From Paenibacillus sp. FSL R7-0337 (GTDB lineage Bacteria; Bacillota; Bacilli; Paenibacillales; Paenibacillaceae), in the NCBI RefSeq assembly GCF_037969875.1, contig NZ_CP150218.1:7192001-7256000 (forward strand): a DNA stretch of 64,000 nt, given 5' to 3'. A program made the position numbers and the translations under genes. Of this stretch, positions 43,678-53,245 are shown piece by piece. The notes beneath the pieces were generated by a model, which saw only the letters and a list, made by a program, of their open reading frames with translations, made no database searches and was not told the origin of the DNA. Numbering within the stretch: position 1 is the stretch's first letter; every line of letters begins with the position of its first letter.

Positions 43678-45438
43678 ATGAACAAGACAACAAGCCTGAT
43701 CGCTGAGCAAATGTCTGGGCAACGCAAACGTTTGGTTATACTGACCTTCCTGTCGCTCCTGCTCGGCATTGCGATCGTAAGTCAGGCCGGGCTGCTGGCG
43801 GAAGCAGTCCAGCGGGTGTTCGTGGAGAGGGCTTCCTTATCCTCGGTTGCTCTGCTGCTCGCGCTTCTGCTGTCAGTGATGGCGATCCGCACCTTACTGG
43901 TATACGCAAACGGAAGAGTAGGCCTAACTATGGCTGCCGACGCTAAGGCAAATATGCGTTCAGCCGTGCTGCAGAAGCTTACCCATGCGTCCATACCCTC
44001 AACACTGCGGGGTCAGACGGGGGGAAAGGTCAGTGTGGCGCTGGATGCAGTGGACGAGGCGGACAGCTATTTCAGTCACTACATGCCGCGGATGGCCGAA
44101 GCAGCGATCATCCCGGTTCTGATTCTGGCCGTTACGTTTATTTTACATGCGAATACCGGCTTCATTCTGCTGTTTACGGCACCGTTCATCCCTTTGTTTA
44201 TGATTCTGGTGGGAATGCAAACGAAGAATAAATCCGAAGAAAAGTATGAGCAGCTTGCAGAATTCTCCGGCACCTTCCTGGATTCGCTTCAAGGGCTGGT
44301 GACCTTGAAAATATTTGGACAATCCCGCCGCCAGCAGCAGCAGATTGAGCGCAGCAGCCTGGGTTACCGTGATGCGACCATGGATATTCTGAAGGTTGCC
44401 TTTACGAATACGTTTATGCTGGAATCCATCGTCATGCTGGGTATCGGGATTGTTGCTCTTGAATTGGCTATTCAACTGCTCGTATTCAAATCGATGCCGT
44501 TCCACACGGCCTTTCTTGTTCTGCTGCTTGTTCCCGAGTTCTTTAACCTGCTCAAGAATACTGGAACCGCTTTTCACAGCGGGCGGACCAGTATGGGGGC
44601 GGTCCGTAAGGTGGAGCAGATGCTTGCGGATATAAGCGGCGGCACCGGCACACAGCCGGAAGGGGGCGGGCAGTCCTCAACCAAGCTGCTACGGATGCCG
44701 CCATCCATTGCGCTGGATGATGTGCATTTTCATTATGCACCCGGTTCATTTGAGCTTAAGGCTGGGCCCGTATCCTTAGAACCAGGACAGCATGTTGCCA
44801 TCGTCGGCCACAGCGGCTCGGGCAAAACAACCTTGCTCCATCTCATTGCCGGGCTTTTGAAGCCGGTATCAGGGACAGTGATGGTGGACGGAAGCCCGCT
44901 GACGGGGTGGGAGGAAGATTCATGGTTTGAGCAGATGAGCTACATTACGCAGCACCCCTATATTTTTGCCGGCACATTCGCTGACAATATCGCAATCGGT
45001 GCCGGACGCAAGGTCTCCAGAGAAGAAATCAGGCAGGCCGCAGAGGATGCGGGACTTGCACCGCTGGTTGCCGGTCTGGAACAGGGACTGGACACCCATG
45101 TTGGGGAGGGCGGCAGGGGACTGTCGGGAGGGGAAAAGCAGCGTCTTGCTTTAGCGCGGGCATTCTTGAAACGTCCTGCCCTGATCTTGTTCGATGAGCC
45201 TACGGTAGGCCTCGACTTGCAGACCGAACAAATCCTGCAAAGCTCCATAACCGAGCTGGCTCGAAAGGCAACGATGATCACAGTCGCGCACCGGTTATAT
45301 ACGATCCGGCAAGCGGATCACATTTTGTTTATGGAGCATGGAGTATTGGCGGCGGCAGGACCTCACGACGAGCTCCTTGAACGTGTGCCTCAATATGCCG
45401 AGATGGTTGATATTCAGCGAAAAGGAGGGTCAGCATGA
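43678..45438 (+). CDS. cydD: Thiol reductant ABC exporter subunit CydD
   Basis: A 586-residue half-exporter. CydDC exports glutathione or cysteine-type thiols and is needed to assemble bd oxidase. Six helices cover residues about 15-310. The ATPase carries Walker A GHSGSGKTT, Q-loop ITQHPYIFAGTFADN, signature LSGGEKQR and Walker B LILFDEPTVGLD. The gene starts directly at the cydB stop, with GAAAGGAAAG upstream, and overlaps cydC by 4 bp. The operon order A-B-D-C is the one seen in Bacillus. Firmicutes lacking glutathione probably export cysteine or bacillithiol-related thiols instead. Confidence 0.93.
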   Translation: MNKTTSLIAEQMSGQRKRLVILTFLSLLLGIAIVSQAGLLAEAVQRVFVERASLSSVALLLALLLSVMAIRTLLVYANGRVGLTMAADAKANMRSAVLQKLTHASIPSTLRGQTGGKVSVALDAVDEADSYFSHYMPRMAEAAIIPVLILAVTFILHANTGFILLFTAPFIPLFMILVGMQTKNKSEEKYEQLAEFSGTFLDSLQGLVTLKIFGQSRRQQQQIERSSLGYRDATMDILKVAFTNTFMLESIVMLGIGIVALELAIQLLVFKSMPFHTAFLVLLLVPEFFNLLKNTGTAFHSGRTSMGAVRKVEQMLADISGGTGTQPEGGGQSSTKLLRMPPSIALDDVHFHYAPGSFELKAGPVSLEPGQHVAIVGHSGSGKTTLLHLIAGLLKPVSGTVMVDGSPLTGWEEDSWFEQMSYITQHPYIFAGTFADNIAIGAGRKVSREEIRQAAEDAGLAPLVAGLEQGLDTHVGEGGRGLSGGEKQRLALARAFLKRPALILFDEPTVGLDLQTEQILQSSITELARKATMITVAHRLYTIRQADHILFMEHGVLAAAGPHDELLERVPQYAEMVDIQRKGGSA

Positions 45439-47174
45439 ACGAACTGGCGATTTTGTCCAAGGCTATGATAGCGGAGCGTAAGGATATTCTCTTATCGATT
45501 CTGGGAGGGTTTATTGCGGGCGCAGCCGGTGTGGCTCTCTTCTCCGCGAGCGGGTATCTGATTTCACAGACGGTCTTCATGCCGCCGCTCTATACCTTGA
45601 TCGTACTTACCGCGCTGGTCAAGCTGCTGGGCCTGCTCCGGGCGGCGAGCCGTTACGGAGAACGCCTTTATTCGCACAGGGCAACTTTTTCCATGCTTAG
45701 CCGTTTGCGCACAGGCTTTTTTGCCAGGCTGATCCCTTTAACGCCCGGTATATTGAACAAGAACCGCAGCGGAGATCTGCTGGCGCGGATTGTCGGGGAT
45801 GTAGAGAGCCTGCAGAATTATTTTTTGCGTGTCGCTTATCCGCCGGTTATCGTCATCACGGTCTTTCTGGCAACCATGGTGTTCAGTGCCTCTTATTCAT
45901 TCTGGATGGCCTGCCTGTTTGTAACAGGAATGCTGCTGACCGCATGGGTGGTACCGGGAATCGTACTGCTGGGTCAGCGGTCGATACACGGCCGCGTCCG
46001 TAAGCAGCGGGCGCTGCTGTCAACGGAAGTAACCGAGGTCTTGTACGGCTTCCGCGATCTGAAGGTGTACGGGCAATTGCCGCAGCGGGAACAGCAGCTC
46101 CAGGCGGCTTCGGCAGCACTGACAGCAGAGCAGCAGCGTGCAGCAAGCCATCTTCTGCGCGGACAGGCGATGCACACTTTTGTGACCTTTTTTATTTCCT
46201 GGAGTGTACTGACGTTAGGGGCCTATCTAATTGTGGAAGGTGCGCTGGCCGGAGTATTTCTAGCGATGCTTGTCATGGCTTCACAGACGGTGTTCGAAGA
46301 AGCCGCGGCCATGGCTACTTTACCTGCTTATAAGCAAGACAGCGAGCACGCGGCCAAAAGGCTGACTGATACCGTATTGACTGCCGGTAATTTACCTGTG
46401 CAGCCGGGCCGCACCCTGGCGGCGGGAGAGCCTGTTTCGGTAGAGCTGTCCGGTGTCACGTTCCAATATGAAGAGGAGTGGCGGCCTGTGCTGACAGAGG
46501 TGTCGCTACTGCTCCCGGCAGGCTCCAGAACGGCAGTGGTCGGACCGAGCGGTTCCGGCAAATCAACCCTGATCGATCTGCTGCTCAAGCTGCGCTCGCC
46601 TGTATCCGGGGATATACGTTTTAACGGCATTTCGGTAGAAGAGCTGGATGAGACAGGCCTTTGGGCAGCGTCTAATGTCGTATTACAGCAAAGTCATTTT
46701 TTCCGTGGAACGGTCCGTGATAACCTGCTGCTGAATGGAGAAGAACAGTCTGACGAAGCATTGTTAGAAGCTCTGGCTAAGGCCCAATTGCCGGATATGG
46801 CATTAACCGATGTTGTATTCGAAAAAGGAGAGAACCTGTCCGACGGCGAGAAGCAGCGTCTGGCTCTGGCACGGGTGATGCTCCGCAAAGGGCGGTTATG
46901 GCTGCTGGATGAACCGACCTCTTCGCTGGATTATGTAACAGAAGGGCGCGTGTTAACCCGCCTCTACGAACAGTCCGCTGGAGATACATTACTGCTCATT
47001 TGCCACCGGCTTACCGGACTGGAAGGTATGGACAGGATTATCGTCATGGAGCAGGGCAGGGTCATCGAAACAGGTTCGTATGCGGAGTTAATGGAACAAG
47101 AGGGCTACTTGTACCGGATGAAGCAGATTGAGCTGCAAATGATTGGAGCCCCCCTTTACTCCATCCGGGATTAG
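45435..47174 (+). CDS. cydC: Thiol reductant ABC exporter subunit CydC
   Basis: A 579-residue half-exporter, partner of CydD. The membrane domain includes AERKDILLSILGGFIAGAAG and the SRYGERLYSHRATFSMLSRL loop, a typical CydC feature. The ATPase has Walker A GPSGSGKST, Q-loop VLQQSHFFRGTVRDN, a variant signature LSDGEKQR (Asp for the first Gly, as in some CydC proteins) and Walker B LWLLDEPTSSLD. GGAGGG lies upstream of the ATG, which overlaps the cydD stop. A small inverted repeat (ACGAAGC, 47175-47181 with 47184-47190) follows the stop and may help to end transcription before the convergent AraC gene. Confidence 0.93.
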   Translation: MNELAILSKAMIAERKDILLSILGGFIAGAAGVALFSASGYLISQTVFMPPLYTLIVLTALVKLLGLLRAASRYGERLYSHRATFSMLSRLRTGFFARLIPLTPGILNKNRSGDLLARIVGDVESLQNYFLRVAYPPVIVITVFLATMVFSASYSFWMACLFVTGMLLTAWVVPGIVLLGQRSIHGRVRKQRALLSTEVTEVLYGFRDLKVYGQLPQREQQLQAASAALTAEQQRAASHLLRGQAMHTFVTFFISWSVLTLGAYLIVEGALAGVFLAMLVMASQTVFEEAAAMATLPAYKQDSEHAAKRLTDTVLTAGNLPVQPGRTLAAGEPVSVELSGVTFQYEEEWRPVLTEVSLLLPAGSRTAVVGPSGSGKSTLIDLLLKLRSPVSGDIRFNGISVEELDETGLWAASNVVLQQSHFFRGTVRDNLLLNGEEQSDEALLEALAKAQLPDMALTDVVFEKGENLSDGEKQRLALARVMLRKGRLWLLDEPTSSLDYVTEGRVLTRLYEQSAGDTLLLICHRLTGLEGMDRIIVMEQGRVIETGSYAELMEQEGYLYRMKQIELQMIGAPLYSIRD

Positions 47175-47191
47175 ACGAAGCAGGCTTCGTT

Positions 47192-48076
47192 TCAACGCTT
47201 CTTTTTGTGTTGAGTAGCGGTTTCGCCGAAATACTTTTTGAACGCATTGCTGAATTGTTCCGGGGTGGCAAAACCAGCTTGTGCTGCGATCTCGCCAATA
47301 GATAATTGTGTTGTGAGCAGAAGCCTTGAAGCGGCGCCCATCCGGGCTTGCTGCTTCTTATCTTTGAAGGACATGCCATATTGCTTATGAACCATTCGTT
47401 CCGTCTGTCTGGTGCTTAGGCCTAATTGATTGGCAAGCTGTTGTAGCGTAATGGAGTTGTAATCATATAAAAAGCAGTTCTCTATCATGAGCAGTCTGCT
47501 ATCATCGAGAGTCTTCAGGGGAAGGGACGCTATAGTGGTGTAATTCCCTCTATAATGCCTTAACAGGCAAATCACAATCATCTCAAGAATGTTGGTCGCC
47601 ATCTGATGGACTCCGATCTGCCCGCTGGAGAGTTCTTCGGCAAGCATCTCGAATAAGGCAAGCATTGTACCGTCCTCTTGCCCAATCCAGAAGGGGTTGG
47701 CTACCAGCAGTTCGGGGAGAGACGGCTCGCTCAAGTGGGGATGTTTTACATTCGGAGAAACAGAATTTCCGGGCAAAATCTCAAAGAAGATGCAATATTC
47801 CGCCATGGGGTCTTTCAGATCGGGAATCTGCTCGTGAACGACATCCGGACCGGTTACAAAGAGCATGCCAGGCGAGATAGGGTAACGGTTGCCTTGTGCA
47901 ATCAGAGTTCCCTGTCCGGTTGGAATGTAATGCAGCTCATAGCTTCCCTGGCTGTGGCTGTGTGCAGGCATAGCCTTATAGAAGTACCCGAACTTGACAT
48001 ACAATACGTTCAATACCATTGTGCCCAGAGTCAGCTTGATATCCAGATCACCGATGTTAATGTCAGGTAAGTTCAT
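47192..48076 (-). CDS. AraC-family regulator, divergent from GH95
   Basis: A 294-residue one-component regulator. The N-terminal cupin (about 20-150) contains MPAHSHSQGSYELHYIPTGQ and a FFEILPGNSV strand, the usual sugar-sensing half. The C-terminal 100 residues carry two helix-turn-helix motifs: ITLQQLANQLGLSTRQTERM and LSIGEIAAQAGFATPEQFSN, with the close FKKYFGETATQHK. It is divergent from the GH95 enzyme gene with 155 bp between, so local control of that gene is likely. Its 3' end faces the cyd operon. The ligand is probably a product of the GH95 reaction, such as fucose or galactose (inference). Confidence 0.9.
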   Translation of the reverse strand: MNLPDINIGDLDIKLTLGTMVLNVLYVKFGYFYKAMPAHSHSQGSYELHYIPTGQGTLIAQGNRYPISPGMLFVTGPDVVHEQIPDLKDPMAEYCIFFEILPGNSVSPNVKHPHLSEPSLPELLVANPFWIGQEDGTMLALFEMLAEELSSGQIGVHQMATNILEMIVICLLRHYRGNYTTIASLPLKTLDDSRLLMIENCFLYDYNSITLQQLANQLGLSTRQTERMVHKQYGMSFKDKKQQARMGAASRLLLTTQLSIGEIAAQAGFATPEQFSNAFKKYFGETATQHKKKR

Positions 48077-48231
48077 TCTTCTGCACGCTCCCCCTTGTCA
48101 AAATGCGACATTCATTGATCTTCCTTGTCATCTCTAAGGATAACGAATCTCACCCTCCATTGATATAATTATTACTGAATATCGATGTAATGTGAGTCAT
48201 TAGCCCAAACCGCTCAGGAGGAGATCCATTG

Positions 48232-50940
48232 ATGATTGTACCGGAACCAGCACGGATGTATACGAAGGGGAATTATGCAAATGCCTATACAGAAGTTTCA
48301 ACAGTTCATCCCGGAAATGCATGGCGGGAAGGTATGGTTAGCGGAAACGGGGAGAACGGATATATTACTTCAGGCTCGCCGTATACGGACTGCTTTATTT
48401 TTCAGAATATGTGGTTTAATTATCCTTCCAGGGACCCGCGTGCGGTTCCGCAAGAATTGACAGGACAACTGGATGCCGCCAGGCAAAATGTGTACAAGCA
48501 GAACGATAAATGGAAGATTACAGATGCTGACGGATCTACCCGGATCAGAACCTTTTATTACAGCTACCATCCGGGGCATCAGCTCCGGTTCAATATACCC
48601 TCCCACGGCAGCTTAAGCGGGTATCAGCGATGGACGAATTATGAAACTGCGGAGACAGGGGTGCGGTACAGCGATGAGAATGGGGAGTGGGTCCGTACAT
48701 CCTTTACTTCTCGTGAGGATAATGTCTCTATTACCCGGATTACAGCTTCTTCTACAGGTGCTAAAGTAAATATAACCCTCTCCATTGATGATATATCCGC
48801 GATGAGCGGAGCGAACGAAGGTCATAACGAGCTGAACGGACTGCAATATAAAAAGCTGGTGGACGCAAATGCCGGCGTTCTCGCCCAGGTTGTACATTAT
48901 CCTTTTTATGCGGGAAGTGAACTGGCTTACGGGGGATACGCTGGCTTGACTCAGGTTGTTGTTGTGAACGGCACCAAAAAGAGAATACTGATGCCGGACA
49001 ACCATGAAGCAGTGAACGTTGGTCAAGAGGCCAACCCGGCAATCCAAATTAAGGACGCTGATGCTGTGTATCTAATTACGCGCTCATGCAGAACACATTC
49101 TATGGGAAGAATCGAAGAGTTTGGTGCAATGGCTCACTACAATATTGTAGACGAGCTCTTTGAAGGGACCCATGCTGTTGTTCAAAAATATTCAGCGGCG
49201 GATGGTCATTTAGATTATGAAGCAGCCCTGGCTGCTCACACTATGAAGCATTCCGCAGAATTTAATGCAGTGAGCTTCCGTATTGAAGGCGATGCACCTC
49301 ACAAGAATTCGGACAACCAGACCTTAATCGCTGAGCAACAATCAACCCCGGTAAGGGTTAATCATGCGTTTATGGAGCAGGTATACAATCAGGGGCGGTA
49401 TGCCATGATCTGCTGCAGCGGTGCAAGCGCTCCACGCTTATATGGAATGTGGACCGGAGAGTGGAATCCTGGCTGGCGGGGGATTTATACGCTGGATGCC
49501 AATGTGAATCTGCAGGTGGCAGCCATGAATACTGGTCATTTAACTCACGCAGCGCTCGGGTATATTACATTTTTCCTCCGGAATACTCCCGACTTTGAAG
49601 CTAATGCGCGGATGGCATACGGGATGCACGATGCAATTCAGGTCTCCGTTAACTCTGACGGGGACCGGGCCATGCATGTCGAATATGACAATGATTATCC
49701 GTTTGAGTACTGGAATGCCGGGGCAAGCTGGTGCCTTCTGCCCATCTATGAATATTGGCAATGTTACGGTAATCAGCAGATACCTCTTCATGACAAGATG
49801 CGGATTCATGAGCTTCAGCCCATTCTGAGTGTACAAGATGGAGGCATGAGTGATGAGGAGTTCACCCAGCTGCTAGACAAAGGTTATCTGGATCTTGCAG
49901 CAGATATCCTGCTTCCCTTGCTTACCAAGCAGGCCAACTTTTGGGAGCAGATCTGTACACCGGAATATTACACGGATATCAACGGGAAGGCCTGTTATCA
50001 GCAGGGGAAAGTGCGGCTTGTTCCGGGAGAGAAATACTTGATTATTCCTGCATATTCTCCGGAAAACCATCCTATTGGGTATAACAGCACAATTACGGCG
50101 AATGCCACAATGGATATATCAGCTGCACGAGATGGACTCTCTATGGTTATTGCAATGGAAGGGGAAGTCAAACGCGAGGGTTATGAAGCAGCTATAGCTA
50201 AGTGGAAGGCGTTACTTGAGCTGCTGCCGAATTATAAATATGACTACGATGGTGCTTTGCGCGAATGGGCTATGAATGAATATACAGAAAATAACAACCA
50301 TCGTCATTTGAGTCATCTGTATCCGGCATGGCCTGCTTATGAGACACAAACCGATCCTGCGCTGACACGGGCAGCTAAGATAGCGATTGATAATAGAGAC
50401 CGGTTGAATACAGGCGACGATACAGCAGGGCACGGCTGGATGCATAAGGCACTGGTGCAAGCCAGGTTGAAAAATGGTGACGGAGTACTGTCATCCCTTC
50501 TGCCCATGATGAGAGATGCGGCTTATTACAGCTCCTTAATGACAGATCATGATTCTAACAGAAGATGCAACTGTTATTGTACGGATACCTTATTCGGTAC
50601 CGTGGGAGCTATTAATGAAGCGCTGTTATTCTCGAATACAGGTGAAATAGAGATCCTGCCAGCGTTGCCTTCCGATTGGCTGACGGGTTCTATACATGGG
50701 CTAATGGCAAGAACCAGGGCTGAAGTCAAGACATTAACCTGGAATCTTCCTGCCAAATCGGTGCATCTGGTACTGCGTTCCCACAGGAATGAGAACGTCA
50801 TCCGGTTAAGCGCGGGACTTCCTTGGACAGAGGCCCGGATCAACGGGGATAGGGCGGATGTGTTACAGGATTCACGGGGGAAATATATCCAAATCACACT
50901 AAGTGAAGGAACAGAGGTTACAGTGGCGTTTGAAGTGTAA
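48232..50940 (+). CDS. GH95-family glycoside hydrolase (alpha-L-fucosidase/galactosidase type)
   Basis: A 902-residue enzyme without signal peptide, so probably cytoplasmic. ATG 48232 follows AGGAGGAG by 8 nt; a TTG just before is less likely. GH95 marks are an N-terminal beta-sandwich (WREGMVSGNGENGYITSGSP, YQRWTNYETAETGVRYS), then an (alpha/alpha)6 barrel with YGMWTGEWNPGWRGIYTLDA-NVNLQ, HRHLSHLYPAWPAYETQ, and TGDDTAGHGWMHKALVQARL. The last of these regions holds conserved residues of the catalytic cleft. Length exceeds the usual 750-800 by inserts in the N-terminal half. Known members cut alpha-1,2-L-fucosides or alpha-L-galactosides of host or plant glycans. The divergent AraC gene probably controls it; a hairpin terminator follows at 51035. 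Confidence 0.85.
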   Translation: MIVPEPARMYTKGNYANAYTEVSTVHPGNAWREGMVSGNGENGYITSGSPYTDCFIFQNMWFNYPSRDPRAVPQELTGQLDAARQNVYKQNDKWKITDADGSTRIRTFYYSYHPGHQLRFNIPSHGSLSGYQRWTNYETAETGVRYSDENGEWVRTSFTSREDNVSITRITASSTGAKVNITLSIDDISAMSGANEGHNELNGLQYKKLVDANAGVLAQVVHYPFYAGSELAYGGYAGLTQVVVVNGTKKRILMPDNHEAVNVGQEANPAIQIKDADAVYLITRSCRTHSMGRIEEFGAMAHYNIVDELFEGTHAVVQKYSAADGHLDYEAALAAHTMKHSAEFNAVSFRIEGDAPHKNSDNQTLIAEQQSTPVRVNHAFMEQVYNQGRYAMICCSGASAPRLYGMWTGEWNPGWRGIYTLDANVNLQVAAMNTGHLTHAALGYITFFLRNTPDFEANARMAYGMHDAIQVSVNSDGDRAMHVEYDNDYPFEYWNAGASWCLLPIYEYWQCYGNQQIPLHDKMRIHELQPILSVQDGGMSDEEFTQLLDKGYLDLAADILLPLLTKQANFWEQICTPEYYTDINGKACYQQGKVRLVPGEKYLIIPAYSPENHPIGYNSTITANATMDISAARDGLSMVIAMEGEVKREGYEAAIAKWKALLELLPNYKYDYDGALREWAMNEYTENNNHRHLSHLYPAWPAYETQTDPALTRAAKIAIDNRDRLNTGDDTAGHGWMHKALVQARLKNGDGVLSSLLPMMRDAAYYSSLMTDHDSNRRCNCYCTDTLFGTVGAINEALLFSNTGEIEILPALPSDWLTGSIHGLMARTRAEVKTLTWNLPAKSVHLVLRSHRNENVIRLSAGLPWTEARINGDRADVLQDSRGKYIQITLSEGTEVTVAFEV

Positions 50941-51034
50941 GAGAGACGGGCCGATTCCAAAGGCTGTAGATCCGCCGATTAATGAACGTCCTGTCCGGTT
51001 GCAAACTCAAAGCACGGCTATTGCAGGGAACATG

Positions 51035-51089
51035 AAAAGCAGCATTCCTCTCTTCCTCTAAACGAGGAGCGGAGACAATGCTGTTTTTT
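51035..51089 (+). terminator. Rho-independent terminator of the GH95 gene
   Basis: A long stem starts at AAAAGCAGCATT (51035-51046), which pairs with AATGCTGTTTTT (51077-51088); an inner CCTC/GAGG helix closes the loop. It ends in six T. The remaining 50941-51253 shows no gene. Confidence 0.85.
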
Positions 51090-51253
51090 GCTTGTGCTTA
51101 AAGGGATTACAGAGTCAGAGCAAGGATTTGTGCCATAAAATTGCTGCGATTTAGTTAAAAAAGGCACATGCAGCTTAGCCAAAATGGGGTTAAGCTAGAG
51201 TTATATCTCCGTTTAAGGGTAAGAAATATAAAGAAGAATGGAGGGGACACACC

Positions 51254-51742
51254 ATGAAACAGCTCTACATCAAGCAAAAGGTATTCAGCATAGGCGAGAA
51301 GTTCACGGTGAAGGATGAGCGGGAGCACGATGTGTATTACGTGGAGGGCAGCTTCATGCGGATTCCCAAGACCTTCTCGGTTATGAATGCCGGCGGAAGG
51401 GAAGTTGCACAGATTACGAAGAAGGTGTTCAGCTTCCTGCCCAAGTTCTTCGTGGAAGTGGATGGCCGTGAGGTATTGACGATCAAGAAGGAGCTGTCGT
51501 TCTTCAAGGCGCGCTATTCGATAGATTCGGCGGATATTGAGGTGCACGGGAACTGGTGGGACATGGATTTCCAGGTTTTGCAACGCGGGGCCGTCGTCGG
51601 GGAAGTGAGCAAGAAGTGGTTCACCTGGGGAGACAGCTACAGTGTGCAAGTGCTCAATGAGGAGCTGGAGGCTATCATCATCGCGATTGTGGTTGCCATT
51701 GATTGTGTGAAGAGTGATGAAGCCTCGGCTTCTAGTCAGTAG
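51254..51742 (+). CDS. LURP-one-related family protein (YxjI-like)
   Basis: A 162-residue cytoplasmic protein of the LURP-one/scramblase-like beta-barrel fold. Family traits are the opening LYIKQKVFSIGEKFTVKDE, GSFMRIPKTFSVMNAGGREV, the double-strand repeats ending KKELSFFKARYSI, and SKKWFTWGDSYSVQVLNEE before a final hydrophobic helix (LEAIIIAIVVAIDCV). The buried helix in a 12-strand barrel is characteristic. The function in bacteria is unknown; a role at the membrane has been proposed because of similarity to scramblases and tubby. It has its own GGAGGGG ribosome site and stands alone, convergent with the BlaR1 gene whose stop it abuts. Confidence 0.88.
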   Translation: MKQLYIKQKVFSIGEKFTVKDEREHDVYYVEGSFMRIPKTFSVMNAGGREVAQITKKVFSFLPKFFVEVDGREVLTIKKELSFFKARYSIDSADIEVHGNWWDMDFQVLQRGAVVGEVSKKWFTWGDSYSVQVLNEELEAIIIAIVVAIDCVKSDEASASSQ

Positions 51743-52852
51743 TTATTCATCCAACGACCCGGATAGGTAAATAAAAGTGGAAGCAGTTCCTTCGGTGAGT
51801 CCGATTTTATTAGTAAAGGATTCGTCGTGCAAGACTTTCTTAGTACCTGGTGCAGTATAGGTATCACTTGAGAAGAAGGAGCTGTTGGTTACGGTCTGCG
51901 TCTCTATGAAGCGAGCTTCAGTCAAAGGGACACTGCATGTAGCCACAATTAGCGTTATGCCTCCTATCACAAACAGGGCTAACTGCTTACGGGCTGTGGT
52001 ATTCGGCTTCAGCCTCATAATGGACCGGATGCGCTCTTCCATAGCATTAGTGGTAAAAGGATTGCTTAACGGAGATCCGGAGCAATGATTCTCGGCCATA
52101 TGAATCAGGATTCTGGCATAGTGCGCCTTATGCGCAGCGCCGAAGGTGGTCACTACCGCTTCGTCACAAGACAACTCTATGTCGCGGTTCAGCCGTCCCC
52201 ACATGAACCAGACCAGAGGATTGAACCAGTGCAGGCAGCAGGCCGCGGCCATCAGGTATTTCAATAATGTATCGAAACGCCGGACATGGTTGTATTCATG
52301 GGCCAGGATATAGCCGAGCTGTGCGGTTTCTGACCAGTTGGTGCCGGCGGGCAGCAAAATAACCGGTTTCCATATACCGTAGGTCAGCGGACCCGGGATT
52401 TGATCCGATTGCCGGATGGTAAGGGTTCTGAATGTCTTATGAGCAGCTAACCAGCTCTGGATGTACTCCTGTTGGACCGGCAGAGAGACTTTATACTTTT
52501 GCCGCCAGCGCCAGTGTGTAACGCCAAAAAACAGTGCTGCTAGCATCACTCCGCACAGCCATATTACGGTAATCAGCCGGTGGATACCAACTGGAAGTGC
52601 AGCCCCCGATCCTCCTATTCCGGTGATGATTCCCACCCCGGTCCCGTCAAAGGTAGCCGGGCTGGGCCACCTGATAAGGGAGAACAAGCTGAACTGATGC
52701 GGAAGCGAGTAAGGCAGCAACAGCCGCACCAGGGCAATGGTCCAGAGGATGACAAAGGTGTACTTCGGCAAGGTGTTGCGGCCTATTGCGCGAACTGCGG
52801 CAACCGCAACAATCAGCAGCGAAGCAGAAGCGCTCATAGCTCCGATGCCCAT
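51743..52852 (-). CDS. BlaR1-type M56 membrane peptidase
   Basis: A 369-residue membrane zinc peptidase that, in known systems, cuts or inactivates the cognate BlaI repressor. Four helices are predicted; HEYNH (residues 185-189) is the zinc motif and the third ligand Glu lies in NRDIELSCDEAVV. Unlike BlaR1/MecR1 (585 or more residues) there is no penicillin-binding sensor domain. Only about 50 residues follow the last helix (VIGGITLIVATCSVPL), ending IYLSGSLDE, so the sensed signal is not simply a beta-lactam bound to that domain. The ATG follows the BlaI stop with no gap, so the two genes are translationally linked. Confidence 0.9.
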   Translation of the reverse strand: MGIGAMSASASLLIVAVAAVRAIGRNTLPKYTFVILWTIALVRLLLPYSLPHQFSLFSLIRWPSPATFDGTGVGIITGIGGSGAALPVGIHRLITVIWLCGVMLAALFFGVTHWRWRQKYKVSLPVQQEYIQSWLAAHKTFRTLTIRQSDQIPGPLTYGIWKPVILLPAGTNWSETAQLGYILAHEYNHVRRFDTLLKYLMAAACCLHWFNPLVWFMWGRLNRDIELSCDEAVVTTFGAAHKAHYARILIHMAENHCSGSPLSNPFTTNAMEERIRSIMRLKPNTTARKQLALFVIGGITLIVATCSVPLTEARFIETQTVTNSSFFSSDTYTAPGTKKVLHDESFTNKIGLTEGTASTFIYLSGSLDE

Positions 52853-53224
52853 CTAACTCTCCTCCTGTTCCAAATGATCCACCAGCTGCTTTAAACGGCT
52901 GATTTCCTCTGCGGATAACATCTTACGGTCCAGCAAAGAGGCGACAAGCTTGTCAGCAGCACCGCCATACATTTTATCAATCAGCTCCAACGTTTCCTGC
53001 GCCTGCGCCTGCTCTCGGGTAATTAGCGGCTTGCAGACGAACTGGGGATCTACGCGCTGAATGGCCTCTTTCTCAATGCATTTCTTGATGACGGTGTATG
53101 TGGTAGTCTTGCTCCAGCCAGTCTCCTGCTTCAGGATTTCTGCGATCCGCTTCGCTGTTGTTTCCCCGAATTCCCATAATATCTGCATGACCTTCAGTTC
53201 AGAATCGAACAGCTTCACAGCCAT
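52853..53224 (-). CDS. BlaI/MecI/CopY-family repressor
   Basis: A 123-residue winged-helix repressor (SELKVMQILWEFGETTAKRI, then LKQETGWSKTTTYTVIKKCI, and FVCKPLITREQAQ). The dimer helix at the end contains the region cut in homologues (LDRKMLSAEEISRLKQLVDH). It is the middle gene of TraX-BlaI-BlaR1, 21 bp after TraX and directly before the BlaR1 gene. No separate promoter is seen in the short gap, so expression depends on the operon promoter at 53811-53839. That promoter overlaps two copies of a 16-bp palindrome and is the most likely site of its autoregulation. Confidence 0.93.
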   Translation of the reverse strand: MAVKLFDSELKVMQILWEFGETTAKRIAEILKQETGWSKTTTYTVIKKCIEKEAIQRVDPQFVCKPLITREQAQAQETLELIDKMYGGAADKLVASLLDRKMLSAEEISRLKQLVDHLEQEES

Positions 53225-53245
53225 TTCTGCACACTCCTCTTCCCT

